Below, in pieces: positions 20,896 to 30,486 of a DNA stretch of 64,000 bases. This stretch comes from Rhynchopus sp. YZ270_cl-10. Taxonomy: Eukaryota; Euglenozoa; Diplonemea; Diplonemida; Diplonemidae. The stretch spans positions 521,001 to 585,000 of the forward strand of contig OZ037905.1 in assembly GCA_964035575.1 (NCBI GenBank), given 5' to 3'. Position 1 is the stretch's first letter; each line of letters begins with the position of its first letter. The notes below the pieces were generated by a model, which worked only from the letters and a program-made list of their open reading frames with translations, made no database searches and was not told the origin of the DNA. The position numbers and the translations under genes were made by a program.

Positions 20896-22628
20896 GGGGG
20901 CTCCCTAAAAAGGAGTATTTTGGATAAAAAGGTTCAAAAAGCGCGTGGTTTCTGGGTCAAAAAAGAGGGAAAAAAGAGTGAGGGGAGTTGGGTCCAGTCA
21001 TAGGGGGTATAGCATATTTTTTGGAAAATTCTTCAAAAAAACGACGATTTTTGCTGGGCACAATGCAAATTTCAGAAAAATCCCAATTTTTCGACTGGTT
21101 GAGCAAATTATGGCCCACCCACCCCGATTGTGTGTCAAAAACAGAGTTCAGAATGTTTCTAGAAAGTATTACTCTTATCAGAGGGCGCAGTGTCCGACAA
21201 GGGTCACAGACAGAACGCGATTTAATTGGGGTCAAACGCCGAAGGAAAAGGAAGGATGCAGTATGGCGAGAGAATAAAAGTAGCGCACCGTGCGCCTTGG
21301 GCGCAAGCTTGCAACCCACACTTCGCGTGACATAGTTTGGCACTAAAAACGTGCAATTTTGAGCGCAATTTTTAGAAATGTTGCGTACCGTGGCTTCGCC
21401 ATGGGTGCCATGACCGCCGTTTCTTTTGTAAATGTATTGAGATTACTGATACTGCGTGTGCCCAGTGCAAATATCAATGTAGTGTCGAACTCCGCAGTAG
21501 GATAACCGAGGAATTCTCACATTCTGCCGGAGGCCCCGAACGAGCTGGGTTGGGCTCGACCGAGTAATGACCAGTTTCAGCGAAAACCACCAAAACCTAT
21601 TTTCCCCTGCGGTTTAGTTCTGCGGCAGTTGAGATGTGTAAAAAAACAACACTATTCTGCCTCAGTACAGGTACCAACCTGCTTGTTCGTTTTTCTTTTC
21701 AGACGGTCACTCAATTTTTCGACTCGCTGCGTTCGCGGACAAACCATCAACCCCCCCACGATTTCCTAAAAACCTGACAGCTAGCATCAGGCCTGCGCGG
21801 AAAAATCTCAAAAACGGGAGAGAAAAATAAAACGAAAAAAAATCTCGGATTTTCAGCGAAAAGAAGCTTCCGCCTCGTCGCAAAATCGTTAGTGCGTTCG
21901 CACTGCTCACACTTGTACTGAACCCGTAAATGCCAGACGTCGTCCGTGTTCCACGTCAGGTCGAAAAAATCCTGCACCAATGTGGACGCACTGCCGAGGC
22001 TGGACACCGTAGTGTTCTCCTGCATGAGGTCTGATGCCGCATGATGGCAAGGAATAGCGCTGCGAGCACTATAACATCTACATTTAAAATTCACGTTCGG
22101 TATGACCTAGAGCTCCGAACTGCGCCGCAGGCCCCCAATTGCATAGGGGGGTCTGGGGGGTTTGGGGGGCAAAGCCCCCCAATGGGGGGTTCGGGGGGCG
22201 AAGCCCCCCGGCGCTTTTTTTTTGGACTTTCGGGCCAGAAAAACCGAAAATTTGGGTTGAAATGGGCATTTTCCTAAGTAAAAACCACGAAATTTCGGGT
22301 GCGCGAAACCACGTTTTAGACCCCCACAGATGCTCAAAAGTGTCAAATTCTGGTTTTAACGGCCTCAAATCGTCGAAATTAGCCCTATATAGGCGGAAAA
22401 AAAAATTTGCGAGAGTCCCTTTCTATAAGTCAAAATAGCTGGAAAGTGGGGTGGGAGGGTCCGTAGTCCGAGGGTCCGTAAACATTTGAAAACATACGAA
22501 AACATGTGTTTTTCCCAGTTTTGGCTGGCAAAAAACATTTTTTTCCCCTTTGTATCTCAGTTTTGGCAAAGGTAAAAAACACTTTTTGAACTTTTTTGCG
22601 ATTTTTTAACATGTTTTAGGGAGCCCCC
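20896..22628. mobile_element. 1.73-kb non-autonomous DNA transposon with short TIRs
   Basis: Bounded by a perfect 15-bp inverted repeat (GGGGGCTCCCTAAAA at 20896-20910, its complement at 22614-22628). Weaker similarity runs further inward (shared GTTCAAAAAG). ATA flanks both ends (20893-20895 and 22629-22631), a possible 3-bp target duplication. It splits a family spacer whose two halves resume on either side. No transposase-sized frame; the longest internal frames (115-128 codons) look random. G-rich hairpins (GGGGGGCAAAGCCCCCC and GGGGGGCGAAGCCCCCC) lie at about 22165-22212. The superfamily cannot be assigned; a 3-bp duplication would fit PIF/Harbinger. Confidence 0.7.
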
Positions 22629-22727
22629 ATAGTCTATTTTTACGTATCTTCCTGCGTGGGGTTACCCAGGCAAGGTGCAGGAAAGGGAAGCAAAGTTAGA
22701 TGGCACCTTTCCGTTGTGGAAATGAGT

Positions 22728-23831
22728 TCAAGACAGGTGTGAGATGTCAACAATCTCAATACCCTCATCCCCTCCGCAATCACCCCTGCCGTAAATCACC
22801 ACACCACCACAGCTGCTGATTGCAAGACCGTAACTGTGCTCGCCACCAACGACACGGTGCAAGAGTTGCTCCCCTGTTGAGATGGACCACAACCACAATA
22901 TACCAGAAGTGTAGAGAGCAATAGTATGGTTGGACATAGCCATATCACTACAGCCGTCTGAGCTGCTTCCTGAGTTGGCTTCAAATACACGTTCACCTGT
23001 TTCAATGTTCCAGACACGCACACAGGTGTCCGAACACGCTGCAATGAAACGCTGGTTTGGTGTCAGTGCCACATCACAAACATTAGAAGGGCATGTCAGA
23101 ACAAGCACCTCCACCCCTGTCGTGTAGTCCCAGATGGTCACATCTTTGCTACTATCTCCAAACATCGCCACCCTGTCGCCTGCCACAAGCATATCGCACA
23201 AGCACTCCACAATGTGGCTCCATTCATGCACAACAACGCCTGTTGCAATGTCCCACACCTGCAAACCCTTGTTTTTTCCGAACGACAACAGCTTTGTTCC
23301 ACAGGGTGACCATGCAGTTGCCCCCCTCTCATCACCTTCATCTCCAAAGGAGTGCTTCAAGGCACCTGTCTTCACGTCATGAACTTCAGCACAGTGCGTG
23401 TCCTTGTTGACACATGAGATCCACTCACCACACGGTGAGAATGCTGGGTCGAGAGAAAAGTCGCAAGGGAGGTGACACAAAAACTCATGTGTGTCCGTGT
23501 CGAAGATGACTGTATCCTCACGTACCACTGCAAGGTACCTGTCACACGGGGAGAGTGTGAGGGAATATGTGTCCTCCGAAGGTATCATCCCAGGAGTGAT
23601 GTTGGCACCAGTGCAGTACAGCTCAACGGCACATCCCTCATCCATCTCCGTGTCGCAGATGCGCAAGTCGTCGTTGCCGATGTCGCCACCGCCTCTCATC
23701 CGCACACCAACATGCCGAGCACGTGGCACGCCAAGCTCCGCAACAAGCTTCCCCTTCACCTGTGCAAGGGTGGCACTCCTGTCCACTTCTATCACACAGC
23801 TTGCAGACTCGAAGTGTCCTGTGATGTCCAT
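22728..23831 (-). CDS. UBL-WD40 family copy 4
   Basis: 367 residues, intact. The variable segments include MIPSEDTYSL (shared in part with copy 12) and an unusually long last blade with extra acidic/Gly residues (YGRGDCGGDEGIEIVDIS). The leader before the ATG at 23831 is conserved for about 55 bp, then diverges into unrelated sequence at 23886, which marks the end of this block of the array. Confidence 0.85.
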   Translation of the reverse strand: MDITGHFESASCVIEVDRSATLAQVKGKLVAELGVPRARHVGVRMRGGGDIGNDDLRICDTEMDEGCAVELYCTGANITPGMIPSEDTYSLTLSPCDRYLAVVREDTVIFDTDTHEFLCHLPCDFSLDPAFSPCGEWISCVNKDTHCAEVHDVKTGALKHSFGDEGDERGATAWSPCGTKLLSFGKNKGLQVWDIATGVVVHEWSHIVECLCDMLVAGDRVAMFGDSSKDVTIWDYTTGVEVLVLTCPSNVCDVALTPNQRFIAACSDTCVRVWNIETGERVFEANSGSSSDGCSDMAMSNHTIALYTSGILWLWSISTGEQLLHRVVGGEHSYGLAISSCGGVVIYGRGDCGGDEGIEIVDISHLS

Positions 23832-23885
23832 GTTCAGGGGGAGTAACTCTGTTCTGTGGGGACAGGTGTGTGAGGTTGTAACGTC

Positions 23886-24175
23886 ATTCGACGCTGGGTT
23901 CTTAGCGGGGTTACCCAATACAAGAAAACAATGGGGTAGAGTGGGGTTTCTTGTAGACATCATTGTTGGGAAGGTCCAGATCGTTGCACACGAAGATGAA
24001 GGCTTCTTAAGGCATTAGAGATATGGCTTTGCGTGTGCAAAGACACACTCAATGTATGAAGCGCCTGGGTTGAGGGTAAGGGGTAGCACTAAAAAAGACA
24101 CAAAAACCTGGATTTTAAAAAAGTGAAGTTTTACACAAACAAAGAACGTCGTTGGTGCCGCAAAGGCACATAAGG
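23886..24175. other. Spacer at the end of the first UBL-WD40 block
   Basis: About 290 bp with no recognisable gene. The family leader similarity ends at its left edge and the carboxypeptidase duplication starts at its right edge. Confidence 0.5.
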
Positions 24176-25573
24176 AATGGGTGGGGGGGAGGTGAGGCTG
24201 TGCTCACTGCTGGGGGTGGATGAATTTGTTGAGCATGTCGAGGGCAGCCTTGGGCTGGTCCATCGGGACCATGTGGCCAGCGTCGTACACCTGCACAAAG
24301 GAGAAGCCTCCGTACGAGCGCACCTTGCCGACCTCCTTCCCGTCAAGCGTCCACGGGGCGTCAAAGGCAGTGTTGAAGTCCCCCCTGCCGGGCCACTCCA
24401 TCTCGAGTGCCCAGGCCTTGTTCCCGAGCCAGTTGCAGATGAAGTCCTGGTCGCCAGCGTAGATCTGCACACGGATGCCGGCAGCAAGCTGCTGGGGGAT
24501 GTCCTGCTGGTAGTGGTGCATCCAGTCGCCCTCCATCAGGATCGTCACCTCGTGGTTGCAGTCCTCCCAGCGCACCAAGGACGGGATGCCAAGCTCTGTG
24601 CGCACGGAATCCTGCGACAGGAAGGTCTTGATGTTCGAGAAGTCGTAGCACAGCGGCTTCTTCTCACACTTGATGCGCATGTCGTACACGTTCCGTCCGC
24701 TCAGCTGGTACGGCATCATCAGTGCCATGTTGCAGTAGTCCACAGCAGTCAGGCACTGCTCTGTCCGGTTGAAGCCAATCGGCTTGTCCGCGTTGCACTC
24801 CTTGATCAGGCGGATGCACTCGGGCGTCGCAAGCTTCATCAGGTCGATCTCAGTCGTGTTCAGGGCTGCTGTGTGGTCGTTCGTCGACGCAGCCATCTCG
24901 GCGTAGTGCTTGTACTGGATCTCGGGGTTGACAAGCCCGTTCCCGACAGAGGTGCCGTTCAGGTTGATCTGCACTTTGCCGTCCTCAGGCACCTGGTTCT
25001 CCTCCCAGATGCGCTGCGTCACTGCAGGCACGTAGTGTCCTGCGTACGACTCCCCAAACACGTAGAACGGGAGGTGCTGGTACTCGGGGTGTCCCTTCAG
25101 GAACTGCTGCAGGAAGTCGTACATGTCCGACGCAACCTGGTTCTCGTTGCTGTCAAAGCCAGTCCCGTACGAGAACCCAGTGCCTGTCGGCTGGTCAATG
25201 TAGATCAGCGTCGCGTTGTTGTTCCAGCTGTACGGGTTCGTGATCGTGTCCGTCCCCTCCTTGTTCACCTTGCAGGGCCCGTTCTCCCCGAACAGCGCCA
25301 CCTCCGACGAGCACCCAGGTCCACCCGTCATCCACAACACAACAGGGTCCGTCGACGGGCTGTTGCGCGACTCAAAGCCCCAGTAGAAGTACTCCTTCAT
25401 CATGCCTGTCGACAGCGAGTAGTAGCCGTGCATCTGCTTCACGTTCGCGTCGCACAGTCCGCCGGTCACCTGGTTCTCCTTCAGCACGCCGCGTGCAGAC
25501 ACAAGCCCGCATGCCACTGCCGCAACAAGAGCGCGCATCATCATTTGATATCGTAGGGTTCTGTGGGGTGTGT
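24176..25573 (-). repeat. 1,398-bp duplicated segment, unit 1
   Basis: The same sequence recurs at 30487-31884 (offset 6,311 bp, same orientation). The sense protein and two other frames agree completely, so the DNA is essentially identical. The unit runs from 28 bp past the stop codon to just beyond the AG leader site; flanks are unrelated at once on both sides. Confidence 0.9.
24204..25544 (-). CDS. Serine carboxypeptidase (S10 family), copy 1
   Basis: 446 residues from MMMRALVAAVACG, a signal peptide, so a secretory or lysosomal exopeptidase that removes C-terminal residues at acid pH. The S10 landmarks are all present: WMTGGPGCSSEVALFGENGPC (oxyanion region), GESYAGHYVPA with the nucleophilic Ser, YAGDQDFICNWLGN with the catalytic Asp, and YDAGHMVPMDQP with the catalytic His. 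The length is normal for the family. The frame stays open further upstream, but the signal peptide and the CCCCACAG leader 16 nt before the ATG mark the start. The protein is identical to copy 2 at 30515-31855. Confidence 0.95.
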   Translation of the reverse strand: MMMRALVAAVACGLVSARGVLKENQVTGGLCDANVKQMHGYYSLSTGMMKEYFYWGFESRNSPSTDPVVLWMTGGPGCSSEVALFGENGPCKVNKEGTDTITNPYSWNNNATLIYIDQPTGTGFSYGTGFDSNENQVASDMYDFLQQFLKGHPEYQHLPFYVFGESYAGHYVPAVTQRIWEENQVPEDGKVQINLNGTSVGNGLVNPEIQYKHYAEMAASTNDHTAALNTTEIDLMKLATPECIRLIKECNADKPIGFNRTEQCLTAVDYCNMALMMPYQLSGRNVYDMRIKCEKKPLCYDFSNIKTFLSQDSVRTELGIPSLVRWEDCNHEVTILMEGDWMHHYQQDIPQQLAAGIRVQIYAGDQDFICNWLGNKAWALEMEWPGRGDFNTAFDAPWTLDGKEVGKVRSYGGFSFVQVYDAGHMVPMDQPKAALDMLNKFIHPQQ

Positions 25574-26699
25574 TGCAGTTATGTCGTTGAAGATTGACAA
25601 AAGCGTTCTTTATTTTTACTCCACACATTCTCACCAGTGGACAAATGTATACGGGTGTAAAGACCGGTACAAGGGTGGTGACGTTGGCTGCTGACCCAGC
25701 AGTGGGCAAAGAACGTGAACCTGAAACATATAAAACACTTCTGACCCGCACGGCAGTGAGGACCTAGTATACATCTCGGATGGTGGACAAACGCTGCCGT
25801 CAGACATACTCACATACAGACGTATGCTTGGTTGCATACACCAACACAGGACATCTCTCCTGCACACGCATTGCCTCGGGTTGTGTCGTTTTCGCCCGAC
25901 TGAACAAAACAGAAAAAGATGAACTCGCAAAAATACCATATTTTCGGTGTACATGGCACATACAAACAGACGCGATGTGTCTTTGTGTTTGTTTTTTGGC
26001 ACAAAAAAAAAAGTGAGGGGTAAAACAGAAACTAATAGGAACGGGGAAAGCGCTGCTGAAAAATGGACGGCAGAAACTCATCTTTGGTAACAAGTTTCGT
26101 GCAGACTTCTCGCAGGGACGCAGGGTTGGGTCGAAAGCATTAAAAAAGGGTGCCGTGGTGCACACTGCACGTGAAGCAGACAGTACAAAGAGAGACTTCT
26201 GCAACACCCAACGGCCTTCATTTTCTGTCTAGAAACAAAGACACACCTTCACAAACTCAATAGCTCCGTGTCAATAATTGCCAGCTGGCACAGAAGGTTT
26301 GAAACGCGAGTCCACAGCAAAATTCTATGGACAGATGAATGTACACAACGACCAAGTACACTATCACGCTACTGCATAATATGATACTTTTTATGTCATG
26401 TCACCTACTTGGCCACGTGTACCTCTTGGATGGGTTTGAAGCAGAAGACAACTTCTGCTGTCTCTTTTGAGACGTTCAAAATCTTAACGTACACTCTCCG
26501 TTGATTCTAAAACGGGAGAGGGTAAAAAAGCGCGAAAGCGCTTTAAAAAAAAAACGCATCTGTCACCTTTGGGATTGCGTTGGCCGAATAGTATACCCTT
26601 GGGTATACTATTTCGACCCCACCCCCTCCCCTCCCCCTTCCAGTAAAAAGGTTAGCCCAAAAAAAAAAGTCTGCTTTCGCTCCAACGTCAGAGTGAATT
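25574..26699. other. Spacer with one perfect hairpin
   Basis: No gene recognised in about 1.1 kb. The only clear structure is the palindrome at 26587-26612 near the 3' end of the next gene. Confidence 0.5.
26587..26612. terminator. Perfect 12-bp inverted repeat past a stop codon
   Basis: AATAGTATACCC, a 2-nt TT loop, then its exact complement. It begins 88 nt downstream of the stop of the propeller gene ending at 26700. Whether it acts in 3'-end formation is not shown. Confidence 0.4.
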
Positions 26700-27953
26700 T
26701 CACGCAGATCTGGCTCTGCGCGAACGCTTTCGTTTTAATGCTGGGACTATTTGGGGTGCGGGGAGTTGCAGCTCTGTGCCCAACACAAACGCTTCGACCT
26801 GAACAACCAGGAGCTGCGAGCCCGCCTCGCTGTACAGATACACCCACTCACCGCTGTGGCTGACGCAAATGAACTTCCAGGGCGCGCCTGCACCGGGGCC
26901 GTTTTGGAGTACTTTCCCCGACTCGATGTCGGACAGACTGCACACCGCATCGATGAAGGAAGTGACCTTACACAGAAGCCGTCCTTGGGTCAGTATTGCA
27001 GTGTCTACTAGACCTTCGTGGACGATCTTGCGGAGGATGGCCTTCGTATTGAGACACCACAGTGTGACGACCCGATCGCCACCTACTGCAGCGAATGCAC
27101 CGCATTCTGAGGAGTTAACGCAGGTCACCCTGCTTGGGTTGTACAGCTTTGCCCCACATCCGTCATAGAACATCGTCCGCAACGACGACAACAGCCCGCC
27201 CTTCCGCGGCCGCAGCACCTCCTTCAACCCCCAAAGCACAATATAATTCGAATTTCCATGCGCCGTCAACGCATACGTCGGTGTTACACAGAGTCCTCCA
27301 GTACCACACATTGCGTCAATAGAACGTATCCTCCTCCCCGTCAATGTGCTGACCACCACCACAGAAGGGCCATCCGCAAGGAGAAGGTATTTGGCGCATG
27401 CAGTAAAGGCAACAGCATTCGGTAAAGGAGAAGAGGGGATTGTGTGGAGGAGCTCGCCGGTCGCGGTTCTGCAGATGGCGACGGTGCTTTCCATGCCTTT
27501 GGAAAATGCAACAAGGTGCGCGCAGTGTGAAAAACATGCCGCAGTTTTGATGACAGAGGTGCGCGCTACCCACAGCGCTTCGCCGGTTAGTGTTATGCGC
27601 ATTCTGACGCAGGTCATGCGGCGGGAGACGAGAAGCATGTATGTTTCACAGCGAGACACCGTCAGAAGCTCTTCTCCGTCAAGTAGACGTGACATCTGTC
27701 GTACATTCGGGTCATGCCGGTCCACCACCTCCACAGCGCCCCCCTCCTGCAGCGCAGTGTCAGCAATGCTGAGCTCGTCTTCCCCCAACTCCCCTTCTCC
27801 TGGCAGCTGTAAGGTCAGCTCCCCTACCCGTGCTTCAAGCGTGGTGTCAAGTGCTCGAAGAATTTTCAACTTCGCACCTTCCACCGTCTCGTCCACACCA
27901 AGCTCCACGACACAACTTAAACCAGACTCAGCATGGTGTGCGCTGATCTGCAT
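26700..27953 (-). CDS. Divergent single-copy UBL/propeller protein
   Basis: 417 residues. The N-terminus aligns with the UBL of the tandem family: CVVELGVDETVEGAKLKI against CVIEVDRSATLAQVKGKL, and LGEDELSIADTALQEGGAVE against IGNDDLRICDTEMDEGCAVE. The remainder has irregular propeller-like blades (TVAICRTATGELLHT, VVVVSTLTGRRI, VVTLWCLNTKAI) and a basic tail KRKRSRRARS that could be a nuclear signal. Unlike the array it has no repeated neighbours and its DNA is unrelated to the array at the nucleotide level, so it may be the old stable member of the family. It sits between the two identical carboxypeptidase genes. Confidence 0.7.
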   Translation of the reverse strand: MQISAHHAESGLSCVVELGVDETVEGAKLKILRALDTTLEARVGELTLQLPGEGELGEDELSIADTALQEGGAVEVVDRHDPNVRQMSRLLDGEELLTVSRCETYMLLVSRRMTCVRMRITLTGEALWVARTSVIKTAACFSHCAHLVAFSKGMESTVAICRTATGELLHTIPSSPLPNAVAFTACAKYLLLADGPSVVVVSTLTGRRIRSIDAMCGTGGLCVTPTYALTAHGNSNYIVLWGLKEVLRPRKGGLLSSLRTMFYDGCGAKLYNPSRVTCVNSSECGAFAAVGGDRVVTLWCLNTKAILRKIVHEGLVDTAILTQGRLLCKVTSFIDAVCSLSDIESGKVLQNGPGAGAPWKFICVSHSGEWVYLYSEAGSQLLVVQVEAFVLGTELQLPAPQIVPALKRKRSRRARSA

Positions 27954-29052
27954 TTGGAGCTTTTGTAATACCCCAAAAAAAAAAGATACAAAAAAAACAA
28001 CAACAATTCTGCAGTGGGGTGAGAGGAGAAGAGGAGGGGGAGGGAGTAATGAAACCAGAATGGTTATTATAAGAAGAGAAAGGGGGGAGAGGTTGTGTGT
28101 TAGTCAGGGTAGAAAGGACAGCCAATAGATTCATTTTCACGGCGTGTCACCAATTTTCGTTACCCCACAATTTTTTTATGCAAAATAAACTGGAAAGATT
28201 CATGCGCCTCACGAGAGCACAAAAAAAGGGGGGGGAAAGGAATATGTGCATGTGTAACATAGCATAGGCGTTGAGACACCACACCCGCAAAAGAAAATAG
28301 TAATGGTACAGAGACAAAGAGATCTTTTACCACAAGCCTTAATGCATTGCGTTATCGCTTTTTTGGGGGTGATCCCAGTGTCAAACCTTTTGTGATTAGG
28401 TTGCAAGAACGTTCACCCCATTTTCGGTGTCGTTGGGGTAGGGATGTGGACCAAAGAGGGTATGACTAACTAATTAAAAATGGGAAATAGAAAAAATGGG
28501 GGAACGTTGCTGACAAAAAAAAAAGTAGTTGAAACGTGCTAATACGCATCTCAGTCGAGCTCACTGCAAAGGGTGGGACGTGGGTGCAAGAAATACTGAG
28601 CCACTCATAATATGATTCGTCATCTACTAAAACCTTGCAGATGACGGTCGCCCCAAAAAGGACTTTTAAAGGATGAGGGGGGACAGAAAAGGTATCACAC
28701 ATAGCAATATTGCTTTCAAAAAAAAAAGGGGGGGGGTAGTTAAGTTACGAACCACTCCTTGCCGAACACACCCGTCTCTTCCCCCCACCCCATTTATGTC
28801 ACGTAGTATCGACAATCACCTTTCTAAGGATCCGGTTCGACACAAAGTCGCCCGAATGCCTTTTTTTAGACACCGTTCAACAAAGCACTTTGAGGCTACT
28901 CTATAAATTGAGATCGGCATTTCACACTGGAATTCCTACTGTCAACCTCAATTTAGCCTGCACAGCGGACACAGCGGCACATTACGTCAAGATTCCAACT
29001 ATTTTTTTTGTGTTTTTCATTTGGGGAAAAAAACCCCCCTCTCTCTCTTTAC
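27954..29052. other. Spacer with a dispersed short repeat
   Basis: About 1.1 kb, poly(A)/poly(G)-rich. It holds copy 1 of the three-copy element described at 28525-28591. No gene recognised. Confidence 0.5.
28525..28591. repeat. Dispersed three-copy element, copy 1
   Basis: Core ACGCATCTCAGTCGAGCTCA, flanked by TTGAAACGTGCTA before and CAAAGGGTGGGACGTG after. Copy 2 (29793-29856) matches over about 60 nt and copy 3 (59936-59970) over about 35 nt. Confidence 0.5.
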
Positions 29053-29562
29053 TCATTTGTGCATGGGCATGTATCTCTCCTCGGAATTCAAGAAGGGCGT
29101 CATTTGGGGGAAAGGTGTGCCTAGTGGTGTCGGGGCAGCTACATTGGGTTCATTCGCGTGCCTCCACTTTGTCTCATTGGCGGAATAGAGGCGTTGGAGG
29201 AATGCCTGGCAGTCGCCTGCGTCTGCAACAGTCGCCTCCATCCCCATAGGGAAGCGGCCATTGTAGGTCATCTTCGAGACCAGCCCCTCGCATCTGTCAA
29301 ACTCGCTCTTCACCATGACACCCTCCTCCTTCGGGCGCACCCAGGTACGCTTCCCGGTGTCGTTGTTCACATAAAACCGCTTCCCATCAGGGCGGATATG
29401 CTCGACCCATCCATTCCCAATATCCATCTCTGTACGGCCAACCAACCCCATGCTTATGCTGTGCCCAGGCTCCAACGCCATGCGCTCACGTCTCTGAAGC
29501 AACTGACACTCTCGTGGCAAAAACATACTCATAAAATCAAAGGTGGACATCCCATTTGCCAT
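29053..29562 (-). CDS. WW-domain protein
   Basis: 169 residues from the ATG of MANGMSTFDFMSMF. A WW-type domain is visible at about residues 50-80: WVEHIRPDGKRFYVNNDTGK followed by RTWVRPKE, with the two spaced Trp residues. Such domains bind proline-rich peptides. Residues 1-45 are charged and helical; the C-terminal third is Pro/Met-rich. The frame remains open for 81 codons upstream, but these are low complexity and overlap a dispersed repeat. An upstream exon cannot be excluded. The partner is unknown; SF3B3-type splicing factors and polymerase tails are common WW contexts. Confidence 0.65.
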   Translation of the reverse strand: MANGMSTFDFMSMFLPRECQLLQRRERMALEPGHSISMGLVGRTEMDIGNGWVEHIRPDGKRFYVNNDTGKRTWVRPKEEGVMVKSEFDRCEGLVSKMTYNGRFPMGMEATVADAGDCQAFLQRLYSANETKWRHANEPNVAAPTPLGTPFPQMTPFLNSEERYMPMHK

Positions 29563-30486
29563 TCCTACCAACGTGTACTGTGTATAACGCCCCCTGGGTA
29601 ATTTTGAATAATTGATAATATGTGGACACCTCGGTTTTTCCTCGGAGCTGATCTCCACGCAGCCAGCCGTCACCTTCCCATTTCTCGGAGAGAAGTGCTC
29701 AGGGGGGGGGTCACTGAGGGGGGGGTGTGCCGGAGTCCCACATCTACACAGCTTCGTATGAACGTCATGTGGAACGCTGTAGAAAAGAAAGAGTGATTGA
29801 ACCATGCTACAAACGCATCTGAGTCAAGCTCATACAAAGAGTGAGACGTGAGTGTTCTGCACCGTGAAGAGAATGGAGGCGTTCGGCAAGAAATGCGAAC
29901 CAGACGTTAAAAAAGGGAAAAAAAGAAGTCCTGGGTATAGAGGTAGTTTAAAAGTTATTTGTACATACTTTTGTATTTTCCAACATTTTTTTTCCAACCC
30001 CTCCACAAAAACAAAGAATTAAGCAAGGCAGACAAGCACCCCCAAAGGGTGGGGGGTTTTTTTCTGGAACCAAGCTACTATCTTTTAACGCACACACCAT
30101 CAAAGATGCGGACGTCTCGGGAGGGGCGCGCAAACAGGGGAGAGAGGGAGAGGGGGCATGAGGGGAGGGTGGTGCAGTAGCGGCACGAGGGGGGTAGGCC
30201 ACCTTAAGGGTGGTTGTATATGCAGTTCACACTCGGAACTATTGCACACTACGTGGTGCTATCTATAAGGACAGCTGTGTTCCCTCGCCAGAGCTATGCA
30301 CCGCACACCCCATGTCCACATAGTAAAGCTAAGTCGGGTAAAGGAAACCGGAGTGTAGCTAAAAAAAGAAAGTCAAACAAAACACACACACGGCAAAAAA
30401 CTGCGCCTCGGAAAACTCCACGTCGTTAAAAAAAAAATTTACAAAGGAGGACGCAGCATCTTGGTGCTCACACTCGTTGGTAGGGA
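29563..30486. other. Spacer with dispersed element copy 2
   Basis: About 920 bp. It includes the three-copy element at 29793-29856, a G-rich run at 29700-29732 and otherwise nothing recognisable. Confidence 0.5.
29793..29856. repeat. Dispersed three-copy element, copy 2
   Basis: TGATTGAACCATGCTAC, then ACGCATCTGAGTCAAGCTCA, then CAAAGAGTGAGACGTGAGTG. It is collinear with copy 1 over its whole length, with scattered substitutions typical of an old repeat or a conserved RNA. Confidence 0.5.

Noticed and set aside
21747-22094. 115-codon minus-strand frame with a CEQCERTND segment inside the TIR element
   Set aside because: One CxxC motif alone does not support a gene, and composition is otherwise random.
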